A stretch of DNA of 20,879 nucleotides from Candidatus Omnitrophota bacterium (GCA_027065215.1 JAMOOT010000021.1:1-20879); one strand, 5' to 3'; shown: positions 7,858 to 16,086, counted from the stretch's first letter. Translations and numbers: made by a program. Notes: generated by a model from the sequence alone, not told the origin.

Positions 7858-8535
7858 TCAAATTAACCCAGCACACTCATACTCACCAATCCTACGCGAG
7901 AACCAAGCAAATTCATCTATGTCGCCGGAAAAGGTATTTTTGTCTCCGTCTCCTGCTATGAATACCCTTTCTCTAATTGGATTAGAATCACCCCGCAATT
8001 TATTGCCCCAGTAACTCTCAGAAAAGGTTAACTTCCCATTTAAGTAAAAATCTACCCTACCATTACCAATTACAACACACAGATGAACCCATTCCCGTTT
8101 TGGTAGATCCATAGGGAATCTAATCAATTCTCTATCTCCATCAGCGAAGAATAATTCTAACGCAATCCGGTTCTTGTAAACCGGATCCCCCATCAACTTA
8201 AACCCAGAGGCCTGTACTAAGACCGTATCTGCATCAATACCCCGATGATAAAGCCAAAAAGCAAAGGAAAATCCCGCATCAGACAAAACCCACGAGTCCA
8301 ATAAATCTAATGAATAAAACCCATCCTGATCATAAAAATCCAACGCGTATCCTCTAATTCCTTCATCTAAATCGACCTTCCCTTGTAACTTTCCTTGCCC
8401 CTCTTCTCCTATAATATTAGAGACAGGATTTACCTTTCCATCATCAACAGGCCAAAACACAACCAATCCTGAATCTGCACCTAACAAGAAAAATGGAAAT
8501 ACTAACAACACCAAGCCCAATATCCAAACTCTCAT
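7858..8535 (-). CDS. secreted LamG-like (concanavalin A-like fold) protein
   Basis: This 225-residue protein has a signal peptide: a hydrophobic stretch MRVWILGLVLLVFPFFLLGA with probable cleavage after residue 20. The mature part resembles a single LamG/concanavalin-like lectin domain. GYALDFYDQDGFYSLDLL, SFAFWLYHRG, WVHLCVVIGNGRVDFYLNGKL and a final GDIDEFAWFSRRIGEYE follow the jelly-roll pattern of this superfamily. No catalytic motif is visible. It probably binds glycans or sits on the cell surface or in the periplasm; the target is unknown. The start is ATG 8535, with AAAGGAG six bases upstream. It is the first gene of the asd-flagellar run. Confidence 0.75.
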   Translation of the reverse strand: MRVWILGLVLLVFPFFLLGADSGLVVFWPVDDGKVNPVSNIIGEEGQGKLQGKVDLDEGIRGYALDFYDQDGFYSLDLLDSWVLSDAGFSFAFWLYHRGIDADTVLVQASGFKLMGDPVYKNRIALELFFADGDRELIRFPMDLPKREWVHLCVVIGNGRVDFYLNGKLTFSESYWGNKLRGDSNPIRERVFIAGDGDKNTFSGDIDEFAWFSRRIGEYECAGLI

Positions 8536-8567
8536 CTAATACTCCTTTCTATCCTACCCGATATTAC

Positions 8568-8594
8568 ATAATACCACAAAATTTCGACGTTAAA
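8568..8594 (-). promoter_or_regulatory. candidate extended -10 promoter for the LamG-asd-flagellar run
   Basis: On the minus strand TGGTATTAT (8568-8576) is an extended -10 element (TGn then TATTAT). A poor -35 match, TTTAAC (8589-8594), lies 15 bases upstream. The element is about 33 bases before the LamG ATG. This is a pattern match only. Confidence 0.45.
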
Positions 8595-8611
8595 CACGGA
8601 TTAGGAAGGCC

Positions 8612-8634
8612 TTCTACATGTTCCCTCTGTAGAA
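8612..8634. repeat. inverted repeat upstream of the LamG promoter
   Basis: Seven-base arms TTCTACA and TGTAGAA flank a nine-base centre, about 18 bases above the candidate -35. There is no following T-run, so it is a poor terminator for mrp. It could be an operator or a processing hairpin. The rest of the 207-base gap between mrp and the LamG gene shows nothing I recognise. Confidence 0.35.
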
Positions 8635-8742
8635 TAACACACAATTACAGGTCTTAAATTTACTCTCGAAAAGACAAAAACAAGGCGAAACACACAACTA
8701 TCTATAGACCCGAACGCCATCTTCCTAAGTGATCCGCCATAT

Positions 8743-9558
8743 TCATCTGCTCGACACTGTTCGTTCTATCCTATCAATAATCGAATTATAGGCCTGAACT
8801 ACCTCTATGTCTTCTTGCAAATCCCAAACAGTACGACCTCTCTGAGACGAATGCATCATCTGTAAAGAAAAAGGTATCTTTCCTAAGAATTCAACTCCCA
8901 TTTCTTTACTTAACCTTTCTCCTCCACCACTGCCAAATATAGGAATCTCTTTCTCACAGTGAGGACATAATAACAAGGACATATTTTCCACCAAGCCCAA
9001 TACCTTCACCTGCATCGTCCGAGCAAAGGATATACTCCTACGAGTATCTAACAAGGCAACCTCCTGAGGAGTTGTAATTACTACTGCCCCATCTAAGGCA
9101 TCTTGTAAAAACTGCATAACCGTAAGCGGCTCATCCCCTGTACCCGGAGGAGAATCAATAACCAGATAATCCAATTCTCCCCAATCAGTATCCGCCAAAA
9201 ATTGTCGTATCGCAGAGATCTTTAACGGTCCTCGCCATATAACCGGATCTTCAGGTTTTAGATTGGAAGCAAGTGAGAGAATATATAGATTATCGGAAAC
9301 ACGAATCGGAAAGATTCGACCATTGCTATCACTAAAAACAGACCTACCTGATACACCCAACAACGACAAAGTATCAGGTCCATGGATGTCAGTATCCAAA
9401 AGCCCTATTTTCTTTCCCCTTAACTCCAACCCTCTTGCCAGATTAACGGCAAATGAGGTCTTACCCACTCCTCCTTTTCCACTCATAACCAATATCTTAT
9501 GCTTTACAGAAGAAAGATTCTTCTTAACCTGTTCTTGCATTTGTTTTATCGTATCCAC
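8743..9558 (-). CDS. Mrp/NBP35-family iron-sulfur cluster carrier ATPase
   Basis: This 271-residue P-loop NTPase has the deviant Walker A of the MinD/Mrp group (SGKGGVGKTSFAVNLA, about residues 26-41), then LLDTDIHGPDTLSLLG and the Walker B region YLVIDSPPGTGDEPLTVMQ. The CPHC pair (C198, C201) binds the bridging Fe-S cluster in this family. It lacks the N-terminal DUF59 domain found in some Mrp proteins. Function: transfer of Fe-S clusters to target proteins in the cytoplasm. The start is GTG 9558, with AGGAGG six bases upstream; an ATG two bases before it is out of frame. It lies 12 bases after the giant gene, so the two are probably co-transcribed. Confidence 0.9.
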   Translation of the reverse strand: MDTIKQMQEQVKKNLSSVKHKILVMSGKGGVGKTSFAVNLARGLELRGKKIGLLDTDIHGPDTLSLLGVSGRSVFSDSNGRIFPIRVSDNLYILSLASNLKPEDPVIWRGPLKISAIRQFLADTDWGELDYLVIDSPPGTGDEPLTVMQFLQDALDGAVVITTPQEVALLDTRRSISFARTMQVKVLGLVENMSLLLCPHCEKEIPIFGSGGGERLSKEMGVEFLGKIPFSLQMMHSSQRGRTVWDLQEDIEVVQAYNSIIDRIERTVSSR

Positions 9559-9570
9559 ATCTTACCTCCT

Positions 9571-12500
9571 TCACAACTCACTCAACATTATACCGCCTAC
9601 AGATTTTAACTCTTCTTTAGCCCTCTTAACAAGGCTATTTATTTCATCTACTCTACTCACAACCTTATCCAATCCCAACCTATATAAATCGTTAACGAAT
9701 TCTATATTCTCTTTGCCTATCCCCAAAAGCCCTAAGAACAATTTTCTTTCCCACTCCTCCCTCAACACATCGGGGATCTGGATCCCCATCTCTATCAAGA
9801 CATCTTCGATCCCTTGATCTTCCAAATCCTCTACCCGTTCCCGCACCAGAAATGCAAATCGCCCCTTATTATCTCTAATCCATACCACAGGTTTAAAACC
9901 TTTCCTTATCATCTCTATCATCTCTTTTGGTACATCTTCTTTTCCCATCCATTTCACTTTTGTCTGCCAAAGATAAGGATTACTACCCTCTCTAAGCCAA
10001 CTCTCTCCCTCCTTTCCATCCCAGCCCAGTACATTATTTAATAATTTTTCTGATTCTTCCCCATAACTTAGAAATATCCTATGTGCCTCCTCACCCTTAG
10101 AGGCCAACATCTGATCTTCTACATCAATTTCCTCCTGCCCATACCTTATCGCATTAGAAGGAGAGATCGGGAGAAAGAGATATAATTGATCCTGTCTTTC
10201 CCCAAGACCTATCATCTTAGGGAGATCCATATTTGTGTGGACAGTATCCACCCTTGCTACATCAAAGACAGCATTTCGCAGATCATCTCCATAGTTGATC
10301 AACTCTGCCAATCCCAATTCTATTTTGTCAAGGGTATTCACATCTTCTGCAAGTCTAACAAATAAATTAAGATTCATAAAAAACAATTTTAATTTCTTCC
10401 TCTTCTCACAATAAACTCGTGCATCTCTCAGATCATTCACTATCTGCATAACCACAGGCCAACGAGACATAAAACTCCAAAGTCTCTCTTTATAAGATTG
10501 CACATCTTCTGTGTATTCCCTTACTTTCGAAATCCTTTTTTGCCCATATTGATCTTCCCCCCTTTTTTCTCCTACCCCTTTCCGTCTTAGATTAGGGAAT
10601 CCATGGGCAGCAGACAAACGATAGAGAAACACATCTCCCAAGTGGCGCAATACAAACTTCTCCTTCTCTTCCCCTGTCCATCTTGGAGAAGGCGTTGTAT
10701 CGTAAAAAATAAGATCTTGCATCTCATTAGAGGATAAAATCGGAAACAACTTGGCCTCGAAATATCCTCGGGCCTCTACTTTATCCTTTAACACCAATTC
10801 AGTAAATTCCTTCATCATAGAATAAAATCTTGTATGCTTAAAGGCCTTCACAAATCCTGACTTTGCCTGTTGCTCTCCTGACAAAGGGGTATAATCCTGA
10901 ATAACCTTTTTAAGTTCACTTACAATATCCCCTATCTCAGATTTAGTCTGTCCTTCTCTATTTCCTACTCTAATTCCACTTAACCCCAAAGCAGCAAAAG
11001 CAGAAAGATATGTTTTTATATCGGAAAACTGCTTTAACCTACTGGTTCTAATCGCCTTCCGTGGTAAAAACAACAACAATACCTCTGCAATCGCCACTGT
11101 CCTAATCGCCTTACGGTGCTGATCTGCATATCTCCCCTTCACCCGCCTACGCATCAACCAACCAGGGAGGTCTTGAGGAGAATTAATGATCAGATCCTTC
11201 ATTAGAGTTAAAATCCTCATCTCTGTTCTGGTCCCAGAGTTGTAAAACAGATATAAAAGGTAAATCTTTTCTCGATTTCCTAATCTATACCAATTGCGCT
11301 TAATATACTTAAATCTCCGAAACATATCTTCCTGATCTTGCTTTATCAACGATATCATAGTCAACAGAGATGGATACTCTGCTCCCAAAACCAAATTATC
11401 CGAATCAAACTGAACTAAAGGGAATCGTTCTATTCCATTGAACATAAATCGGCCCGTCTTCCTTAGACAATTTTGAACAACATTTTCTGGCAACCAACCA
11501 TTATCCAATAAATCCTTTCTAACCCTCTTATCCCCAAACCTATCCAGGCCCATTGGCCACCTATTGCTTACCTTTGTCCCCCTCCACCGCCCTTTTCTCA
11601 TTCTATCCCCTACCTTGTCATAGCCTTCTTTTATAGCAAAGGCCATCACTACGTCCAAGTCATAGTAAATCCCTCTTTCCGCCATATATCTTTGGGCCAA
11701 AACCAAGGGATAGACCCAAAATGGATTCCTCAAAAACTCGAAAAAGTCCTGGCTAACATCAATTGCCATCTCTTGAAAAATATACCTATTTAGTAAACCT
11801 AAAAATCTGCTCTTTGCCTCATATCCATATCCGACTTTTTTTGCCTTCTTAACAATCCTTATGGTTATCTTCTTTGCCTCTTGGATTACCTTGGGCGAAG
11901 GGAGTAAACCTCTTAAGTTTGAAGGACATCTTGTCAAAGGAAAAAACTCCTCGAATAACCGTATACCTAAATTTACATCCTTACTTCCCGCCCAATACAA
12001 AAGTCGCCGGAACTCACTGGTAGGGACAACCAATTTTCCTCTCCTGTCAAATAAAGACTTGAAATCTGCAATCATTCTTTCTATTTCCTTATTGGAAAAA
12101 GGCCTCTTCGACCTGAGCATCCTTTTTATCTCCACCAATGCCTCTCTTGGAGTGCTTTTGCTTTCAGTACGTTTCAATTCCACCCGCTTTGTTTCTTTTT
12201 TCCGATCTGCGTAATTGTCCTTTTTTATCCCTTTTCTCTCTTCCACTTGCTCCTCTCTCTCTTCTTTCTTCTCTTTCTTTTCTTTCTTTTCTTTTTTCTC
12301 TTTCTTTTCCTTCTCTTCCTCCTCCTCCATCTTAACAAAGTGTGGGTGCCTGTTGTTAACATCTTTCTTCATCATCTCTCGAAAAAACCTCGAGATCTTA
12401 AAGATTGCATATCCTCGCCCTAACAAAATAGCACCTGCCCCTATACCAATTCCTAATCCCTTTAGAAACCCTCGCCGAGTTATCATAGAATCGGAATCGC

Positions 12501-15321
12501 CTATACGAGACTCCATCTTTATCCCACTTCCTCCTGGCGCATGCAACAATATCTTCCTATCATCCAATGCATTAGAAAATGACCTTAGCAACTCTCCAGC
12601 AAAGGACCTATCACCCGTAAGGTAGGAAAAGACCTCTTCATACACATCCTGAATCTTCCAATCAGAGCCATATGCCAACCAACCCTTATCCCTTGCCTTA
12701 ACAAGTGTCTGTTTCAAAAAGTCCAAAAATGAATTTAATCCTCTTCCCTTTGCCCTCGAAACTTTCACTACATAACGCATTATCAACCGATTGAATTCAT
12801 GCACCCCTATCATTCTGCCTGCATTCATCACATCCATTGGAAGCATTTTCTTTGCTGACAATTCTATCACCTTATCTATATCTTGAATTCCCAACATCTC
12901 ACAAAAGGCAATTCCAGTTACATCTGCCATAAGTTCACTCAAGGCAATCGCCCTCACGTCAAAAAGCATAACATCATCCAATTTTTCCCTTGGGAACAAC
13001 AAGGAGGAAGAAATATTATGACCGATCTCATGGGCAAAGATAATTGCAATTGGGTAAAAAAATCTATTTCTATATTTCATCAGGTTCAGGATATAAAATA
13101 GGCCAAACTCGTAATCACAAGATGCCCAAAATTTGGGTTTATAAGTCAATCTGGCCTTCAATGTATACAAGAGCAAATCTCGCTGTTTTTCGAAAACATC
13201 CCTCCTCCCCTTCCATAGGTCAGAGGTTCGTTCCCATAAAAGCACTGTCATCAACGGCAATATGCTCTTCCACCGTTGATTAATAAAACGGAAATTTGTA
13301 AGCCATCCTTCATTAAGCATCTGGGTTAGTTCTGATTGGGCGTTCTTCTCAATCCAATTCCATACTTCATCTAAGACATCCATATCTGGAATAAGTTTAT
13401 CTGCTTCGCTTTCCAACCAATATAGCCCTGCCCTCAGTCGAGTCTCAAAACTCAGGTTCTCATTATGGAATAACTCCTTCATCTGAGAAGCAGATATAAG
13501 AGACCGACTCCATAGAAAATCAAGCAGGGCTGCGGCCTGCAAAGGCTCCTCTTGATCTATCTTTTCCACTTTTTCTACTAAAGATAAAGAAGAATCAGAT
13601 AAGACTTCCTCTTCAATGAGATTAGTCAATCCAACAAAAAGGCTATTTTGCTGATCTCGATCAGGAAATAGCGACCAAAAAAACAACTTTTCAGAGAGGG
13701 AAAATTGCTTTGCTACCTTTAAGATCTCTTCTCTTACCATCCATGGAGAGCGTTTAAAATGGATAAACAGCAAGGCAATTATCCCAGGCTGTTCTTCTAA
13801 TAAATAGCGCAAAATCCGCTCAAGACCATTCTCATCAAGATACTTCATTAAATGAAAAATACCTATAGCAAAGAGATCCAAATTAGGCAAAATCCATTGT
13901 TCAGTGAGGACATTATCTTCCATTCCTTTTATCAGAGAAGAAGATATCTCTCGTAAGGAGGATTGTTCTTTCCAGGCCTTGAGCAGATTCCCTGATGCTA
14001 CTTTCATTGCATCGAGATTGAAACTGAATCCATTCCTTTCTTGGATTACTACATCTCTTATAAACTGTCCCCAATAAAACCAAACCTTTAATCTCTTGTC
14101 CTTTTTCTCCTCTGGCCAAGACAGATCCTTTGAACTCGTGTATCCACAGATAAACGCAAGAGATTGGAGAGAAAGTCCTGGAAATATATTATGCCAGGTC
14201 TCAATATCATCTAAAGGAAAGACCATTTTCCCATCTCGATGCAAACTTAAGACATTCAATTTACCTTGTTCCAACAACCAAAGAGAACAAAATCTATACA
14301 CATTCATCTCGCCTAATCGAGATGAATTACTCCATAAGGCATGGACTATAGCCTCTGTTTCACGAGGATAGTGTTTACTTAATGTAGAGAAAAACGTCTT
14401 TACGTCTTTCCACAACGAAAGTTTATCTTTTTTCCCGGAACTAAAAAGGGCCTTTTTCAATTCATCGATCAAGGTCTCTGGCTTATAATAGGCCAACTGA
14501 TCCAATCCTTTAGCAAACCAATAATATTCTCCTTTTTCTATACCACTCAATATAGAATCCAAAAACAAAAGGCCTCCTTTTTCTCGCTTCTGAAAGGCCG
14601 TCTTCAACAAAACAACGGCTTTTTCATCATTCGATATTAAAGAAGACTCACTTATTTCTCTCACAGCATTTAGGAATTTTTCAACTTCTAACAAAGACCT
14701 GTCTTTCGGAAGAGAAGGAAGGACTATCCCTCCACTAAACGAGTCATCCCTGCCAACCCAGTCTTTCAAATAATCCCACTGCAAAAATCCTATCGCTTGG
14801 CGGAGAATATGTTCTCTGTTCTCAACATACTTCTTTAATCCCAACCGATTTCTTAAGGCCCGCCCTTTATAGAACCAATAAACTGCCCGCCGCAGGGGAT
14901 AAAAGTCCTGCCCTTTATTTACCACCTTAGATACCGAAGAAACAAAAGTAAAGGGAAGAGGCTCCCCTTCCACCTTAACCGAAAACCTAACCTTATCTCG
15001 AACTGATACAGGTTCTAACCAGATTCTGAATTGAGCGTCCTCTATTCCGTCCACTACAGACAAAATCTGCTTGGCCTTTTTCTTAAGCAACAAATCATAA
15101 GTTAAAAGGAATCTGCCAAACTGGACAGGTTCTATTTGAGGAGAAATCACCTGATCAGGAGAAACGAGCGGTGCAAGGTTTACCCATGTCTGCCCACTAA
15201 ATACCCCCGCCAAGAACCCAATTTCATGATACGGATACTCCTCTGCTGCCCAACCAGGAAAAGGAACCTGGGCAAAGATCAAGGAAAAGATCAAAATTAG
15301 ATTTAAAAGATATCTAACCAT
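9571..15321 (-). CDS. giant (1,916 aa) secreted or membrane protein with HEIGH motif and internal twin-arginine-like segment
   Basis: I do not recognise a family for the whole protein. Residues 1-26 form a Sec-type signal peptide (hydrophobic LLNLILIFSLIFA, then PGWAA). Residues 27-750 are mostly helical and leucine-rich, without clear repeats. HEIGHN at 764-769, followed by ALSELMAD (E796, D800), looks like a gluzincin-type zinc peptidase site. At 946 there is MITRRGFLKGLGIGIGAGAI, resembling a Tat signal or a membrane helix with basic residues on both sides. Residues about 998-1025 are EKK/EEE repeats. The remaining 890 residues are basic and helical; a stretch around E1232 (DLDVVMAFAIKEG) is faintly lysozyme-like. 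The start ATG 15321 overlaps the Nudix gene by 19 bases. It is a single intact reading frame. It could be a natural fusion of a Sec-secreted metalloprotease-like protein with a second protein. Confidence 0.85.
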   Translation of the reverse strand: MVRYLLNLILIFSLIFAQVPFPGWAAEEYPYHEIGFLAGVFSGQTWVNLAPLVSPDQVISPQIEPVQFGRFLLTYDLLLKKKAKQILSVVDGIEDAQFRIWLEPVSVRDKVRFSVKVEGEPLPFTFVSSVSKVVNKGQDFYPLRRAVYWFYKGRALRNRLGLKKYVENREHILRQAIGFLQWDYLKDWVGRDDSFSGGIVLPSLPKDRSLLEVEKFLNAVREISESSLISNDEKAVVLLKTAFQKREKGGLLFLDSILSGIEKGEYYWFAKGLDQLAYYKPETLIDELKKALFSSGKKDKLSLWKDVKTFFSTLSKHYPRETEAIVHALWSNSSRLGEMNVYRFCSLWLLEQGKLNVLSLHRDGKMVFPLDDIETWHNIFPGLSLQSLAFICGYTSSKDLSWPEEKKDKRLKVWFYWGQFIRDVVIQERNGFSFNLDAMKVASGNLLKAWKEQSSLREISSSLIKGMEDNVLTEQWILPNLDLFAIGIFHLMKYLDENGLERILRYLLEEQPGIIALLFIHFKRSPWMVREEILKVAKQFSLSEKLFFWSLFPDRDQQNSLFVGLTNLIEEEVLSDSSLSLVEKVEKIDQEEPLQAAALLDFLWSRSLISASQMKELFHNENLSFETRLRAGLYWLESEADKLIPDMDVLDEVWNWIEKNAQSELTQMLNEGWLTNFRFINQRWKSILPLMTVLLWERTSDLWKGRRDVFEKQRDLLLYTLKARLTYKPKFWASCDYEFGLFYILNLMKYRNRFFYPIAIIFAHEIGHNISSSLLFPREKLDDVMLFDVRAIALSELMADVTGIAFCEMLGIQDIDKVIELSAKKMLPMDVMNAGRMIGVHEFNRLIMRYVVKVSRAKGRGLNSFLDFLKQTLVKARDKGWLAYGSDWKIQDVYEEVFSYLTGDRSFAGELLRSFSNALDDRKILLHAPGGSGIKMESRIGDSDSMITRRGFLKGLGIGIGAGAILLGRGYAIFKISRFFREMMKKDVNNRHPHFVKMEEEEEKEKKEKKEKKEKKEKKEEREEQVEERKGIKKDNYADRKKETKRVELKRTESKSTPREALVEIKRMLRSKRPFSNKEIERMIADFKSLFDRRGKLVVPTSEFRRLLYWAGSKDVNLGIRLFEEFFPLTRCPSNLRGLLPSPKVIQEAKKITIRIVKKAKKVGYGYEAKSRFLGLLNRYIFQEMAIDVSQDFFEFLRNPFWVYPLVLAQRYMAERGIYYDLDVVMAFAIKEGYDKVGDRMRKGRWRGTKVSNRWPMGLDRFGDKRVRKDLLDNGWLPENVVQNCLRKTGRFMFNGIERFPLVQFDSDNLVLGAEYPSLLTMISLIKQDQEDMFRRFKYIKRNWYRLGNREKIYLLYLFYNSGTRTEMRILTLMKDLIINSPQDLPGWLMRRRVKGRYADQHRKAIRTVAIAEVLLLFLPRKAIRTSRLKQFSDIKTYLSAFAALGLSGIRVGNREGQTKSEIGDIVSELKKVIQDYTPLSGEQQAKSGFVKAFKHTRFYSMMKEFTELVLKDKVEARGYFEAKLFPILSSNEMQDLIFYDTTPSPRWTGEEKEKFVLRHLGDVFLYRLSAAHGFPNLRRKGVGEKRGEDQYGQKRISKVREYTEDVQSYKERLWSFMSRWPVVMQIVNDLRDARVYCEKRKKLKLFFMNLNLFVRLAEDVNTLDKIELGLAELINYGDDLRNAVFDVARVDTVHTNMDLPKMIGLGERQDQLYLFLPISPSNAIRYGQEEIDVEDQMLASKGEEAHRIFLSYGEESEKLLNNVLGWDGKEGESWLREGSNPYLWQTKVKWMGKEDVPKEMIEMIRKGFKPVVWIRDNKGRFAFLVRERVEDLEDQGIEDVLIEMGIQIPDVLREEWERKLFLGLLGIGKENIEFVNDLYRLGLDKVVSRVDEINSLVKRAKEELKSVGGIMLSEL
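12250..12328. repeat. 79-base uninterrupted polypurine/polypyrimidine tract inside the giant gene
   Basis: Every base on the plus strand from 12250 to 12328 is C or T (all A/G on the coding strand). It encodes the run of glutamate and lysine residues, including five EKK-type repeats. It is a low-complexity tract that could form a triplex or change length by slippage in multiples of the AAGAAA-like unit. Confidence 0.9.
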
Positions 15322-15851
15322 CTGTTAACAATCCTTTCAAAACTATCAAACGGCATTTTTGGAAGTTCTTTTACAGAAAACCAAGCAAGATCCTGGGCAT
15401 CATCTCCCGGAACTGCTTCCTCACCCAAAATAACCTGAACCGCATAACCAATTACCACCACTGAACCATACCGATTCCCTGATTGAGATTCTACTGATAT
15501 CAAATCCACTTTTCCTATATCTACTAATCCCGTTTCCTCTTTCAACTCACGCAGGCAGGCCTCCATTGGGGCCTCCCCCACCTCCACAAAACCACCCGGT
15601 AATGCCCACTCACCTTTCTTAGGGGCAACCCCTCGTTTTATAAGCAAAACCTCCTCTCCTCGATAAGGCACGACACACACAACAGGCGGAGGATTAATAA
15701 AATACACCCATGAGCAGGCGGAACAGACCGGCCGTATCTTCCCATCTACTTCTCGAAATATCAATTCGGAACCGCACATTGGGCAAAACGAATAACAGTT
15801 ATCTCTCCCACAGACCAAACCATACATTTGATAATCTTCCTTCGTCAGCAT
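15303..15851 (-). CDS. Nudix hydrolase with zinc ribbon
   Basis: This 182-residue protein has an N-terminal zinc ribbon with CPMC (C23, C26) and CSAC (C43, C46), then a Nudix domain. The Nudix box spans residues 87-109 and matches GX5EX7REUXEEXGU exactly, with REL and EETG in place. KRGVAPKKGEWALPGGFVE is typical of the zinc-ribbon group related to NADH pyrophosphatase and ADP-ribose hydrolases. The substrate is probably a nucleoside diphosphate derivative; which one cannot be told. It is cytoplasmic, with no signal peptide. AAGGAG lies seven bases before ATG 15851. Its last codons overlap the start of the giant gene, which suggests one transcript. Confidence 0.9.
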   Translation of the reverse strand: MLTKEDYQMYGLVCGRDNCYSFCPMCGSELIFREVDGKIRPVCSACSWVYFINPPPVVCVVPYRGEEVLLIKRGVAPKKGEWALPGGFVEVGEAPMEACLRELKEETGLVDIGKVDLISVESQSGNRYGSVVVIGYAVQVILGEEAVPGDDAQDLAWFSVKELPKMPFDSFERIVNRWLDIF

Positions 15852-15869
15852 ATGTTCTCTCCTTATTTT

Positions 15870-15960
15870 CTTGTTTTTAAAAATTCTAAAAACAAATTAA
15901 ATATACTCCAAGCACAACTCAATATAAATATAATCCAAGATTACCAAAAAAACAAAAAGT
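15870..15960 (-). promoter_or_regulatory. candidate promoter region of the Nudix-giant-mrp operon
   Basis: On the minus strand a TTGTTT hexamer is followed after 17 bases by TATATT, within a very AT-rich leader about 70-100 bases before the Nudix ATG. Closer to the gene, TTGTTTTTA and TAAAAACAA can pair into an AT-only hairpin just above the Shine-Dalgarno sequence. These are pattern matches only; several overlapping AT-rich alternatives exist. Confidence 0.35.
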
Positions 15961-15975
15961 AAGAGCTGTCACCCC

Positions 15976-16023
15976 CGCCGACTTCCTGTCGGCGCTATAT
16001 TAAGGGGAGATTCCTCCCCTTAA
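15976..16023. repeat. two adjacent strong hairpins in the tRNA-Nudix spacer
   Basis: The first (15976-15994) has a seven-base stem CGCCGAC/GTCGGCG with loop TTCCT. The second (16000-16023) has a perfect ten-base stem TTAAGGGGAG/CTCCCCTTAA with a four-base loop. Neither is followed by a T-run on either strand, so they are not ordinary terminators. They fill much of the 264-base gap between the tRNA-Ala and Nudix genes. They could be part of a small RNA or of a repeated intergenic element; nothing here matches a family I know. Confidence 0.7.
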
Positions 16024-16051
16024 CAACCCCTCGTCGGTGCTTCGACTCCCT

Positions 16052-16086
16052 AAAAAATTTTAAGCACAGATACCCTATCTGTGCTT
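16052..16086 (-). terminator. rho-independent terminator after tRNA-Ala
   Basis: A perfect 11-base stem AAGCACAGATA/TATCTGTGCTT with a three-base loop (16062-16086) is followed on the minus strand by AAAATTTTTTA. It lies 29 bases after the tRNA-Ala 3' end and would end that transcript before the Nudix operon. Confidence 0.85.

Noticed and set aside
7452..7961. 169-codon plus-strand open frame opposite asd
   Set aside because: Serine/threonine/proline-rich antisense of asd; no start signal or family pattern.
8600..8742. Rho-independent terminator after mrp
   Set aside because: The only clear hairpin (8612-8634) is not followed by a T-run and is over 100 bases from the mrp stop.
9263..9817. 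184-codon plus-strand open frame across the mrp/giant junction
   Set aside because: Antisense of two well-supported genes; composition looks random and no motif is visible.
12215..12340. A direct-repeat array or CRISPR-like element at the CT-rich tract
   Set aside because: No spacers and no conserved repeat unit; it is simple-sequence DNA coding for E and K.
12138..12625. Plus-strand open frames rich in serine, phenylalanine and leucine opposite the giant gene
   Set aside because: They are the antisense of the polypurine tract. Low complexity, no ribosome site and full overlap with a convincing gene.
16031..16050. A third hairpin GTCG/CGAC in the tRNA-Nudix spacer
   Set aside because: Only four base pairs; not distinguishable from chance.
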